Source: an alpha proteobacterium SCGC AAA536-K22
GTDB lineage: Bacteria > Pseudomonadota > Alphaproteobacteria > Puniceispirillales > Marisalimonadaceae
Direction: 5' to 3'
Length of the DNA: 64,000 bases
Assembly (NCBI GenBank): GCA_000421325.1
Contig: ATWQ01000003.1
Coordinates: forward strand, 1 to 64,000
This document shows, in pieces, positions 28,032 through 35,506 of this stretch. Every line of letters begins with the position of its first letter. Positions within the stretch are counted from its first letter, which is position 1. The position numbers and the translations under genes were made by a program. The notes beneath the pieces are model-generated. The model was not told the DNA's origin. It searched no databases and worked only from the letters and a program-made list of their open reading frames with translations.

Positions 28032-28376
28032 ATGCTAGGAAAAACAAACGAAACTGAAATTGAAAAATCCATTATTTCAAGAAACATGAAAATAAAAGGT
28101 AAGATTTCTGCAGATGGTGATTTAGTGTTACTAGGTTCTGTCGTCGGCGATATAAAATGTCATAGCTTATCAGTAGAAGATTCTGGAACTTTAAAAGGTA
28201 ATATAGATGCTGATGTAGTTACTGTTTCTGGAAAATGTGATGGTCAAGTATCAGGAGATGTTGTTTCAATAAAATCAACTGGAAAAATTTCTGGTGAAGT
28301 TTTTTATGAGAATATTTCTATTGAAGAAGGTGCTGTGGTTGAAGCTCAAATTGGTAAAAGAAAAAGTAAAAACTAA
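28032..28376 (+). CDS. Bactofilin (first of three tandem copies)
   Basis: A 114-residue protein with the bactofilin right-handed beta-helix core: repeated short strands of the type I-x-G-x-I/V (MKIKGKISADGDLVLLGSV, GTLKGNIDADVVTVSGKCDGQV, GKISGEVFYENISIEEGA). Bactofilins polymerise without nucleotide into membrane-associated filaments that position peptidoglycan enzymes. Short polar tails flank the core. AGGA precedes the ATG. The next bactofilin follows 12 bases downstream, and the M23 peptidase pair is divergent across about 180 AT-rich bases that must hold both promoters. Confidence 0.9.
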   Translation: MLGKTNETEIEKSIISRNMKIKGKISADGDLVLLGSVVGDIKCHSLSVEDSGTLKGNIDADVVTVSGKCDGQVSGDVVSIKSTGKISGEVFYENISIEEGAVVEAQIGKRKSKN

Positions 28377-28388
28377 AGGAGATTATAT

Positions 28389-28781
28389 ATGGCTAACAAA
28401 CAAGCAGTTTTAGGTTCTGGTGCCCGCTTTAGTGGAAAAATATCAAATGCAAAATCAATAGAAATTAATGGTTATGTAGAAGCTGATTTGACAACAGAAA
28501 AAGTAACAATTGGTTCTTCTGGTAAATTTCTTGGTTCTGTTGACTCTGAACTAGTTGTAATAGCTGGAGAATATGAAGGCAAAATGCAAGCTGATAGTGT
28601 ATGGCTCACAGAAACATCTCGTATTAGTGGTGAGGTTCATTACAAATCTTTACAAATGGATAGAGGAGCAGCTTTAAATTGTAGGGTAGTTCATAATTGG
28701 AATGAAACTGACACTAACAATGAGGAAGAGACTCGAGAAAACGAGGTGAATGCTCAAGAAGAGCAATCTGAAGAAAAATAA
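28389..28781 (+). CDS. Bactofilin (second of three)
   Basis: A 130-residue bactofilin. The beta-helix core (about residues 5-105) includes ARFSGKISNAKSIEINGYVEADL, a glycine-spaced rise (GKFLGSVDSELVVIAGEYEGKM) and ISGEVHYKSLQMDRGAAL. An acidic C-terminal tail rich in Glu and Asn follows (about 108-130), not found in the other two copies, and may set interaction or filament spacing. A strong AAAGGAG ribosome binding site lies about seven bases before the ATG. Confidence 0.9.
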   Translation: MANKQAVLGSGARFSGKISNAKSIEINGYVEADLTTEKVTIGSSGKFLGSVDSELVVIAGEYEGKMQADSVWLTETSRISGEVHYKSLQMDRGAALNCRVVHNWNETDTNNEEETRENEVNAQEEQSEEK

Positions 28782-28807
28782 ACTAGAGATTTTTATAAGG
28801 GTTTAAC

Positions 28808-29122
28808 ATGAGTGAAATTACATACATATCAGAAGAATTAGTAATGGAGGGCAATCTTGATTCTGCGGGATCATCTGTTGTAGTTGCTGGAAGGTTTAAG
28901 GGAGAATTAAGGGCTAAGGATGTTTTGCTTGAGGCTAATAGTATATTCGACGGTAATTTAGTAGCTGATAAAGTTACTTTGGGTGGTTTAGTAAAAGGTG
29001 AAGTTGCTGCCAACACTTTAAATGTAGCCAGTAGCGCTAAAGTCGAAGGTAATTTGAAGACTAATGCTCTTTCAATTGACCTTGGTGCTGAAGTATCAGG
29101 TAGTATAACCAGAATTTCTTAA
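28808..29122 (+). CDS. Bactofilin (third of three)
   Basis: A 104-residue bactofilin consisting almost only of the beta-helix core: LVMEGNLDSAGSSVVVAGRFKGEL, NSIFDGNLVADKVTLGGLVKGEV and KVEGNLKTNALSIDLGAEVSGSI. It is 26 bases after the second copy, in the same apparent operon. The three copies differ clearly from each other, so they are old paralogues that may co-polymerise or have separate clients, rather than recent repeats. Confidence 0.88.
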   Translation: MSEITYISEELVMEGNLDSAGSSVVVAGRFKGELRAKDVLLEANSIFDGNLVADKVTLGGLVKGEVAANTLNVASSAKVEGNLKTNALSIDLGAEVSGSITRIS

Positions 29123-29150
29123 ATAATTAATATAAACTTAAATTAATATT

Positions 29151-29417
29151 TTAATTATTAAGGGTTGTTCTAATACAATCGTCTACAAAACTTTTTGTAT
29201 TTTTTTCTCCGGTTAATTGAGCAAGTTTCATGGTGGCATATCTTCCAGCAGCTAAAGCTACTGCAAGTTCATCACTTTCGTTAACAGCAATTTGACAAAG
29301 ATAATCTTCTATTTCATCTCTAATTCTAATTAATTTATCTTCATAATCTTTATGTTCATAAACTGTATTCTCATTTTTATTTGTACTTGGAAAATTAAAT
29401 TTAACTACTTGACCCAT
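29151..29417 (-). CDS. Small hypothetical protein
   Basis: An 88-residue protein from the ATG at 29417, which has a GGAAAGG motif about nine bases upstream; a TTG at 29435 is less likely. After a polar start it has a helix-rich part: IRIRDEIEDYLCQIA and ELAVALAAGRYATMKLAQLTG. The pattern looks like a small soluble helical protein. I do not recognise its family. It converges with the bactofilin operon, 28 bases apart. Confidence 0.55.
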   Translation of the reverse strand: MGQVVKFNFPSTNKNENTVYEHKDYEDKLIRIRDEIEDYLCQIAVNESDELAVALAAGRYATMKLAQLTGEKNTKSFVDDCIRTTLNN

Positions 29418-29517
29418 ATTAAAAAACCTTTCCAATAATTATTAAACTAATAATATATGTTACGACTTAATTTTCATAATTTTAAATTCTTGTTTAGAAA
29501 TTTACAAAGTGATTGAT

Positions 29518-30339
29518 ATGATTAATTTCGAAATATACAAAAGTGGAAGAATGATTAGATATCAAGAAAATACTCAATTATTTTATACGAAGAAAATTAA
29601 CACATTATTTATTTTTCACGGTCTTTATGGAAGAGGAAAAAATTGGCAAACCTTTGCCAAAAAAATGAGTGAAAATGAAAAGATTATAGTTGTTACAGTT
29701 GATCTAAGAAATCATGGTGGAAATATATTTAAAGAAAATATGTCATATACTTTAATGATGGAAGATATTTTCCATTTATTTAATTATCTTAAAATAAAGA
29801 AAACTAACTTGTTAGGTCATTCAATGGGTGGAAAATTAGCAATGTTAATTACCTTATTAAGACCGAATTACATAAATAAATTAATTATAGCCGATATTGC
29901 GCCAATTAATTATATTAATGACAACCAAAATATAATTGATGCATTGTTCAATTTAGACCTAACTTTAGTTAGAAATAGAAATCATGCAGATGAATTATTA
30001 TCAAACGAAATCGAACAAAAATTTTTAAGATCGTTTTTATTACAAAATATTAAACTTAGTGATGGAAAATATAAATGGTCAATAAATTTGACTTCAATAA
30101 AAAACGCAATGAATAATTTACGATCATTTCCTAAAATTGATAAAAATAATAAAGTAGATACAAAATCATTATGTATTTATGGACAAAAAAGTGATTATGT
30201 TAATGAAGATCATTTTCAAATCTTTAAAAATTATTTTTTAAATATTTTATTTCATAAAATCAATAATGCAGGACATTTCTTACACATTGAAAATCCTGAT
30301 GAATTTTATGAAGTTTCAAAAAATTTTTTCAAAGATTAA
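29518..30339 (+). CDS. Alpha/beta hydrolase (YbfF-like esterase)
   Basis: About 273 residues from ATG 29518 (GTG 29509 is an alternative). The alpha/beta hydrolase fold shows the oxyanion motif FIFHGLYGRGKNW, the nucleophile elbow GHSMGG with Ser at 102 and the catalytic His in AGHFLHIENPDEF near residue 253. The motif VDLRNHG after the second strand and the overall pattern fit the YbfF/abhydrolase-6 esterases. The natural substrate is unknown. purU follows 45 bases later on the same strand. Confidence 0.85.
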   Translation: MINFEIYKSGRMIRYQENTQLFYTKKINTLFIFHGLYGRGKNWQTFAKKMSENEKIIVVTVDLRNHGGNIFKENMSYTLMMEDIFHLFNYLKIKKTNLLGHSMGGKLAMLITLLRPNYINKLIIADIAPINYINDNQNIIDALFNLDLTLVRNRNHADELLSNEIEQKFLRSFLLQNIKLSDGKYKWSINLTSIKNAMNNLRSFPKIDKNNKVDTKSLCIYGQKSDYVNEDHFQIFKNYFLNILFHKINNAGHFLHIENPDEFYEVSKNFFKD

Positions 30340-30384
30340 ATTTATCATGTTGTTTCAAAATGATAAAAAATGTATTAAATATTT

Positions 30385-31263
30385 ATGTTAAATAAAATTG
30401 AAACACATGTATTGAAATTATCTTGTAAGGATCAAGTGGGAATTGTTTCAAAAATTTCTACATTACTAGCAAAGTTTAAATGCAATATTGTTGAGTCTAA
30501 ACAATTTACAGATCAACAAAACGGAAATTTTTTCATTAGGCAAAGTTTTACACTTTATGATTCAAGTACATTGTCAAAATTAGAAAAAAATTTAAATCTG
30601 TTATCTAATGAATTAAATGCAGAATTACTTATCGCTGATATTGAAAATTCTATGAATACAGTTATAATGGTTTCAAGATTTGATCACTGCTTAAACGATC
30701 TTCTATTTAGAATAAGAAGTAGCTCTCTTAACTTGAATGTTAAAGCAATTATTTCAAATCATAGAATTGCAGAGGACATTTCAAAATTTTCTAATATACC
30801 TTTTTATTATTTACCTATTGATAAGTTTAATAAGGAAGATCAAGAAATTAAGATTAAAGAAATCATCTATAATAATAATATACAACTAATAGTACTAGCT
30901 CGTTATATGCAAGTACTTTCAGAAGATTTTACGAATGAGTTTGAAGGAAAAATTATTAACATTCACCATAGTTTTTTACCTAGTTTCAAAGGTGCAAAAC
31001 CCTATCATCAAGCCTATGAAAGGGGAGTAAAAGTAATAGGGGCAACAGCTCATTATGTTACTAAAGACTTAGATGAAGGACCTATAATTGAACAAGATAC
31101 ACAAGAAGTTGATCACGAAATGATGCCTAATGATTTAGTTTTAATGGGAAGAGACATTGAATCTAGAGTATTGTATAGGGCGTTAAAAGCTCATTCCGAA
31201 AAAAGAGTTTTTTTGAATGGTAAAAGAACCATAGTTTTTAAAGGACAAAGAGTTTCAGGATGA
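30385..31263 (+). CDS. purU: Formyltetrahydrofolate deformylase
   Basis: A 292-residue PurU. The N-terminal ACT domain (about residues 5-85) senses methionine or glycine status in E. coli. The C-terminal formyltransferase-like domain has the active-site segment NIHHSFLPSFKGAKPYHQA (from N192) and D230 in DLDEGPII. It hydrolyses 10-formyl-THF to formate and THF, supplying formate and balancing one-carbon pools. Its stop overlaps the trxB start by four bases (ATGA), implying translational coupling. Confidence 0.94.
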   Translation: MLNKIETHVLKLSCKDQVGIVSKISTLLAKFKCNIVESKQFTDQQNGNFFIRQSFTLYDSSTLSKLEKNLNLLSNELNAELLIADIENSMNTVIMVSRFDHCLNDLLFRIRSSSLNLNVKAIISNHRIAEDISKFSNIPFYYLPIDKFNKEDQEIKIKEIIYNNNIQLIVLARYMQVLSEDFTNEFEGKIINIHHSFLPSFKGAKPYHQAYERGVKVIGATAHYVTKDLDEGPIIEQDTQEVDHEMMPNDLVLMGRDIESRVLYRALKAHSEKRVFLNGKRTIVFKGQRVSG

Positions 31264-32196
31264 AAAATAAAAAAGAAAAAGTTGTAATAATTGGGTCTGG
31301 AGCTGCAGGATTAACAGCTGCTATTTATGCTGCTAGAGCCAACTTAACCCCATTAGTCATTGAAGGAATTCAACCTGGCGGACAATTAACAATTACCACT
31401 GACGTAGAAAATTATCCGGGTTACGCAGATGTTGTTCAAGGACCTTGGATGATGGAACAAATGAGATCTCAAGCTTTAAATGTTGGGGCTAGAATAATAA
31501 ATGATGTAGTGGTCAATGTTGATTTTAAAAAAGATAAAAAAACTATTTCTTTGGACTCTAATAATGTGTTGTCTACTAATACAGTTATTATAGCTACTGG
31601 TGCACAAGCAAAATGGTTGGGTCTTGATAGTGAAAGTAAATTTAACGGAAAAGGGGTCTCTGCATGTGCTACATGTGATGGTTTTTTTTATAGGAATAAA
31701 GAAGTTGCTGTTATTGGAGGGGGGTAACACAGCGGTTGAAGAAGCTTTGTATTTATCCAATATTTGTTCGAAGGTAACCTTAGTTCATAGACGAGATGAG
31801 CTAAGAGCAGAAAAAATTTTGCAAAAAAGACTTTTTGCAAAAGAGAACATCAATATAATTTGGAATAATGTTATAAGTGAAATACTAGGTGACAAAAATG
31901 GAGTTAATTCATTAGAAATAAAGGCTGAAAATTCAGATAAAACAGAAATAATTAAGGTTGAAGGTGTTTTTATCGCAATTGGGCACAGTCCCTCTACTGA
32001 ACCATTCAAGGGAGTACTTGAAATGGATCAAGAAGGTTACATAATTGCACAAAAACCTGGAACATCTATAACTAATATTGAAGGTGTTTTTGCAGCAGGT
32101 GATTGTGTTGACAAAGTTTACAGACAAGCAGTAACAGCAGCTGGGATGGGTTGTATGGCAGCTCTAGATGCTGAAAAGTGGATACAAAATCAATAA
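31260..32196 (+). CDS. trxB: Thioredoxin reductase (interrupted by one frameshift)
   Basis: Two overlapping frames (31260-31727 and 31600-32196) make one TrxB: an FAD-binding GSGAAGLTAAIYAARANL, the redox-active CATC (C136, C139), the NADPH-binding segment broken within GGGNTAVEEAL, and the C-terminal FAD motif GVFAAGDCVDKVYRQAVTAAGMG. The break is a G6 run at 31719-31724; five Gs give GGGNTAVEE in frame and a 311-residue protein of normal length. TrxB uses NADPH to reduce thioredoxin and is normally important for growth. All motifs on both sides are intact, so a sequence error is more likely than decay. Confidence 0.88.
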
Positions 32197-32199
32197 CGG

Positions 32200-33078
32200 T
32201 CAGTCATTTAAATTAATTAATTCCATTATTTCATATACTAAAGAAGCTACTGTGAAATCATAAGCAATAAAATTTTTAATTGGAGATAATTCAACAACAT
32301 CAAAGCCTACAACTTGTCGGCCTTTAATAAGATTTTTAATTAAGTTTAGACTTTCATAATATCCCAAACCTCCTGGAACTGGGGTACCTGTTGCGGGCAT
32401 TATAGATGGATCTAATCCATCCACATCGAATGAGATATATATTTTTTGTGGAAAATTCAAAGGTAACTTAAATTTCTTTTTATAATAAATGTCACGTGCA
32501 TCTAAAAATAAGATATTAAACATTTTTCTATTTTCAACTTCTTCTTTGCTTAATGCCCGAACTCCAAATTGTGCAATCTTAAATTTTTCGTTACCAAGAA
32601 GATACATTACGCTTGCATGTGAATGAGCTTCATTTTCATAATTTTTTCTCAAATCAGCATGTGCATCAATTTGTAGTATTCCAATATTATGTTTTTTGGG
32701 TAAATCTAAGCCTTTATAAACACCATTTACTGCTCCGTAAGTAATGCTATGTTCTCCACCTAATGTGACTGGTATTTTTTTTTGCTTGGTTATATCTTTA
32801 GTAATATTTTCAATATCACTCATAATAACATTTAATGGTTTATTACAATTTAAGAGTGGGTGTGTGTGTATACCTTGAATGCAGGGTTCACTTTTACCAG
32901 TATATCGTTCTAATTCGTTACTTGCTCTAATAATGGCTTGAGGCCCTTTAGAAGTACCTTTTCCGAAAGACACTGTTTTTTCTAATGGAACTGGCAGAAT
33001 ATGGAACTTAGCTGTTTCTTTATCTTTTTCCTTAATAGAAAGTTCTGAATTTAAAAAGTAATTATTTTTATTATTCAT
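32200..33078 (-). CDS. speB: Agmatinase / ureohydrolase family
   Basis: A 292-residue member of the arginase-agmatinase family with all dinuclear-manganese ligands: H110 in GGEHS, D138, H140 and D142 in DAHAD, and D218 and D220 in SFDVDGLDP. Agmatinase hydrolyses agmatine to putrescine and urea. Context fixes the substrate well: it is the last gene of a minus-strand operon after arginine decarboxylase and the two carboxyspermidine enzymes. Its stop is three bases from the end of trxB on the other strand. Confidence 0.9.
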   Translation of the reverse strand: MNNKNNYFLNSELSIKEKDKETAKFHILPVPLEKTVSFGKGTSKGPQAIIRASNELERYTGKSEPCIQGIHTHPLLNCNKPLNVIMSDIENITKDITKQKKIPVTLGGEHSITYGAVNGVYKGLDLPKKHNIGILQIDAHADLRKNYENEAHSHASVMYLLGNEKFKIAQFGVRALSKEEVENRKMFNILFLDARDIYYKKKFKLPLNFPQKIYISFDVDGLDPSIMPATGTPVPGGLGYYESLNLIKNLIKGRQVVGFDVVELSPIKNFIAYDFTVASLVYEIMELINLND

Positions 33079-33094
33079 AATTTATAAGCTCTTA

Positions 33095-34264
33095 TTACAA
33101 TTTATTTTCAAAGTCTTTAAACGAAAAGCTTTTAATAATTTCTAAGTTGTCTGTTTTACTATCCCAAATTGCTACAGATGGCAATTTTACGCCATTAAAG
33201 AAACTTGTTTTCACCATAGTGTAATGTGCTTGATCTAATAGAGCTATCCTGTCTCCTATTTTAGGAATATCACTGAAATTATATTCACCAATTACATCGC
33301 CTGCTAGACAACTAGGTCCTCCTAAAATCACTTTATGCCCTTTATCAGGTTCATTAAGTAGGGCAGGTCTATATGGCGCCTCAATAACGTCAGGAATGTG
33401 TGATGTAGCACTTATATCTGTAACTGCTATATTTGGAGAGAGTTCATTGCTAGGTTTAAAAAAATCAATAATTTCTCCAACTAAAATACCGCTATCCAAA
33501 ACAATTGCTTCTCCAGGTTCAATATATATTTGGCAATTTGTCTCATTAGAAACTTTTTTTAAGAAGTATTTTAGTTCATTAAGTTGATAATCTTTTCTTG
33601 TAATATGGTGTCCTCCACCTAAATTAAGCCATTTTATATTGTTGATTAATGGTAGAAGAGTATTCCTTACTTCATTCCACGTATTTTCTAAGGGTTTAAA
33701 GTTTTGTTCGCATAATGTGTGAAAATGAATTCCATCAATTTTGTCTATATCGTAATCTTTCAAATCTTTTAAATGTATTCCTAAGCGAGAACTAATCCCA
33801 GCAGGGTTATATTTATTATTTTTTACTTCAGAATATAGTGGGTTTATTCTTATCCCAACTTCATTATTAAAATTTTTAGAAATATCGTAAAAGGTATTAA
33901 TTTGGTTAAATGAGTTAAAAATAATATGATCAGATATTTTAGAAATTTCATCAAATTCATCTTTTTTGAATGCAGGTGAATACGTGCTTATTTCTCCTTT
34001 AAAATATTTCTTTGCTAACTTTGCTTCATATAAACCTGAACAACATGAACCATCTAAGTATTTTGATATTAAGCCTGCAAGTGAAAAAGTTGAAAAAGCT
34101 TTCAGAGCAATTAGAATTTTTACGTTTGTTTCTTTTTTTAGTTCATATAAAATTTCTAAATTACTTTGTAATGCTATCTTGTCTATTACAAAGCATGGGC
34201 TTGGTAGTCTTTTTAAATCAAGTTTATTAAAATCTTTAGGGTTTCCACCCATAGTTTGTAACAT
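33095..34264 (-). CDS. nspC: Carboxynorspermidine/carboxyspermidine decarboxylase
   Basis: A 389-residue fold-III PLP enzyme of the NspC family. The PLP lysine is K55 in LIALKAFST; the phosphate/Gly motif is NLGGGHH; the Cys loop is GGPSCLAGDVIG near residue 313, the conserved active-site Cys of the alanine racemase-like decarboxylases. It converts carboxyspermidine to spermidine, the last step of the non-SAM spermidine route. It starts eight bases after the dehydrogenase gene and is followed by speB 16 bases later. Confidence 0.92.
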   Translation of the reverse strand: MLQTMGGNPKDFNKLDLKRLPSPCFVIDKIALQSNLEILYELKKETNVKILIALKAFSTFSLAGLISKYLDGSCCSGLYEAKLAKKYFKGEISTYSPAFKKDEFDEISKISDHIIFNSFNQINTFYDISKNFNNEVGIRINPLYSEVKNNKYNPAGISSRLGIHLKDLKDYDIDKIDGIHFHTLCEQNFKPLENTWNEVRNTLLPLINNIKWLNLGGGHHITRKDYQLNELKYFLKKVSNETNCQIYIEPGEAIVLDSGILVGEIIDFFKPSNELSPNIAVTDISATSHIPDVIEAPYRPALLNEPDKGHKVILGGPSCLAGDVIGEYNFSDIPKIGDRIALLDQAHYTMVKTSFFNGVKLPSVAIWDSKTDNLEIIKSFSFKDFENKL

Positions 34265-34272
34265 TTTCTTCT

Positions 34273-35478
34273 CTAGAAATTCACGCTATTTTTTAATTGA
34301 ATAGTTTTAGTAGGTAACCCGTGTTGATTTAGAAGTTCCATAAAAGGATCTGGGTTAAATTGTTCCATATTCCAGACACCAGGTTTGAACCATATTTTTT
34401 TTAGCATTAACATTGCTCCAATCATTGCAGGCACTCCTGTTGTATATGAAATTGCTTGACTTCCAACTTCATCGAAGCATTCTTCGTGATTACATATATT
34501 ATAAGTATAAAATGTTTTCTCAGTATTATTCTTTTTACCACTAATAATCGTGCCAATACATGTTTTACCTTTTGTTTTTTCACCGAGGCTGCTAGGATTA
34601 GGAAGAATTGTTTTTAAAAATTCTAAGGGAACGATCTCTGCTCCATTATGGTTAATAGGAATAATTGAAGTCATCCCAATATTTTCAAGTACTTCAAGAT
34701 ACTTCAAATACTTGTCGCCAAAAGTCATCCAAAATCTAGCTTTTTTTATTTCTGGAAAATGTTTAATTAGACTTTCTAATTCTTCGTGATACATCAGATA
34801 CATGTTTTTATGACCAATTTCAGGAAAATTAAATGATACTTTACTTTTTAGTGCAGGACCAATTTTCCATTGTTTATCCTCCCAGTATTTACTATTTGAT
34901 GTCACCTCTCTGATATTAATCTCGGGATTAAAATTAGTTGCAAATGGATGACCATGATCTCCATCATTGCAGTCTAGAATGTCTAAACAATCTATACAAT
35001 CAAGATAATGTTTCTTGGTGTAAGCAGTAAATACATTTGTTACTCCAGGATCAAATCCAGACCCTAAAAGTGCCATGACACCTTTTTCTTCGAAACTTTT
35101 TATATAATCCCATTGCCATTTATATTCAAATTTTGCTTCATCCTTGGGCTCATAATTGGCAGTATCCAAATAATGAGTTTTTGTAATTAGACAAGCATCC
35201 ATAATATTAAGATCTTGATAAGGAAGAGCTAGATTGATTACTAAAAAAGGTTTGAACTTGTTTATTATAGAAACAGTCTCATTAACGTTATCAGCATCTA
35301 GTTCTAAAACTGTAATATCGGCATTATATTTTTTTTTTACACTTTTTTTAATTTTTAAACATTTGTCAATAGTTCTACTGGCTAAAATTATGTCAGTAAA
35401 AATTTTTGAAAGGCTTGCCATTTTGTGAACAGTTACATGACTTACACCGCCTGCACCAATAACTAAAACACTTTGCAT
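34273..35478 (-). CDS. Carboxynorspermidine/carboxyspermidine dehydrogenase (saccharopine dehydrogenase-like)
   Basis: A 401-residue Rossmann enzyme with N-terminal VLVIGAGGVSHVTVHKMA and the family motif ALLGSGFDPGVTNVFTAY, identifying the Lys1/CASDH family. In this context it condenses putrescine (or diaminopropane) with aspartate semialdehyde using NADPH to form carboxyspermidine. The gene lies between speA and nspC, with 28- and 8-base gaps, so the assignment to polyamine rather than lysine metabolism is well supported by context. Confidence 0.9.
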   Translation of the reverse strand: MQSVLVIGAGGVSHVTVHKMASLSKIFTDIILASRTIDKCLKIKKSVKKKYNADITVLELDADNVNETVSIINKFKPFLVINLALPYQDLNIMDACLITKTHYLDTANYEPKDEAKFEYKWQWDYIKSFEEKGVMALLGSGFDPGVTNVFTAYTKKHYLDCIDCLDILDCNDGDHGHPFATNFNPEINIREVTSNSKYWEDKQWKIGPALKSKVSFNFPEIGHKNMYLMYHEELESLIKHFPEIKKARFWMTFGDKYLKYLEVLENIGMTSIIPINHNGAEIVPLEFLKTILPNPSSLGEKTKGKTCIGTIISGKKNNTEKTFYTYNICNHEECFDEVGSQAISYTTGVPAMIGAMLMLKKIWFKPGVWNMEQFNPDPFMELLNQHGLPTKTIQLKNSVNF

Positions 35479-35506
35479 TTAAATCTCCTAAAATTCTAGA
35501 AATTAA

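Noticed and set aside
28032-29122. Three similar genes that could be read as a recent tandem duplication.
   Set aside because: The three bactofilins differ clearly in length, tails and sequence, so they are old paralogues.
31476-31760. Antisense open frame across the trxB break.
   Set aside because: Both flanking trxB halves are conserved; the antisense product is not protein-like.
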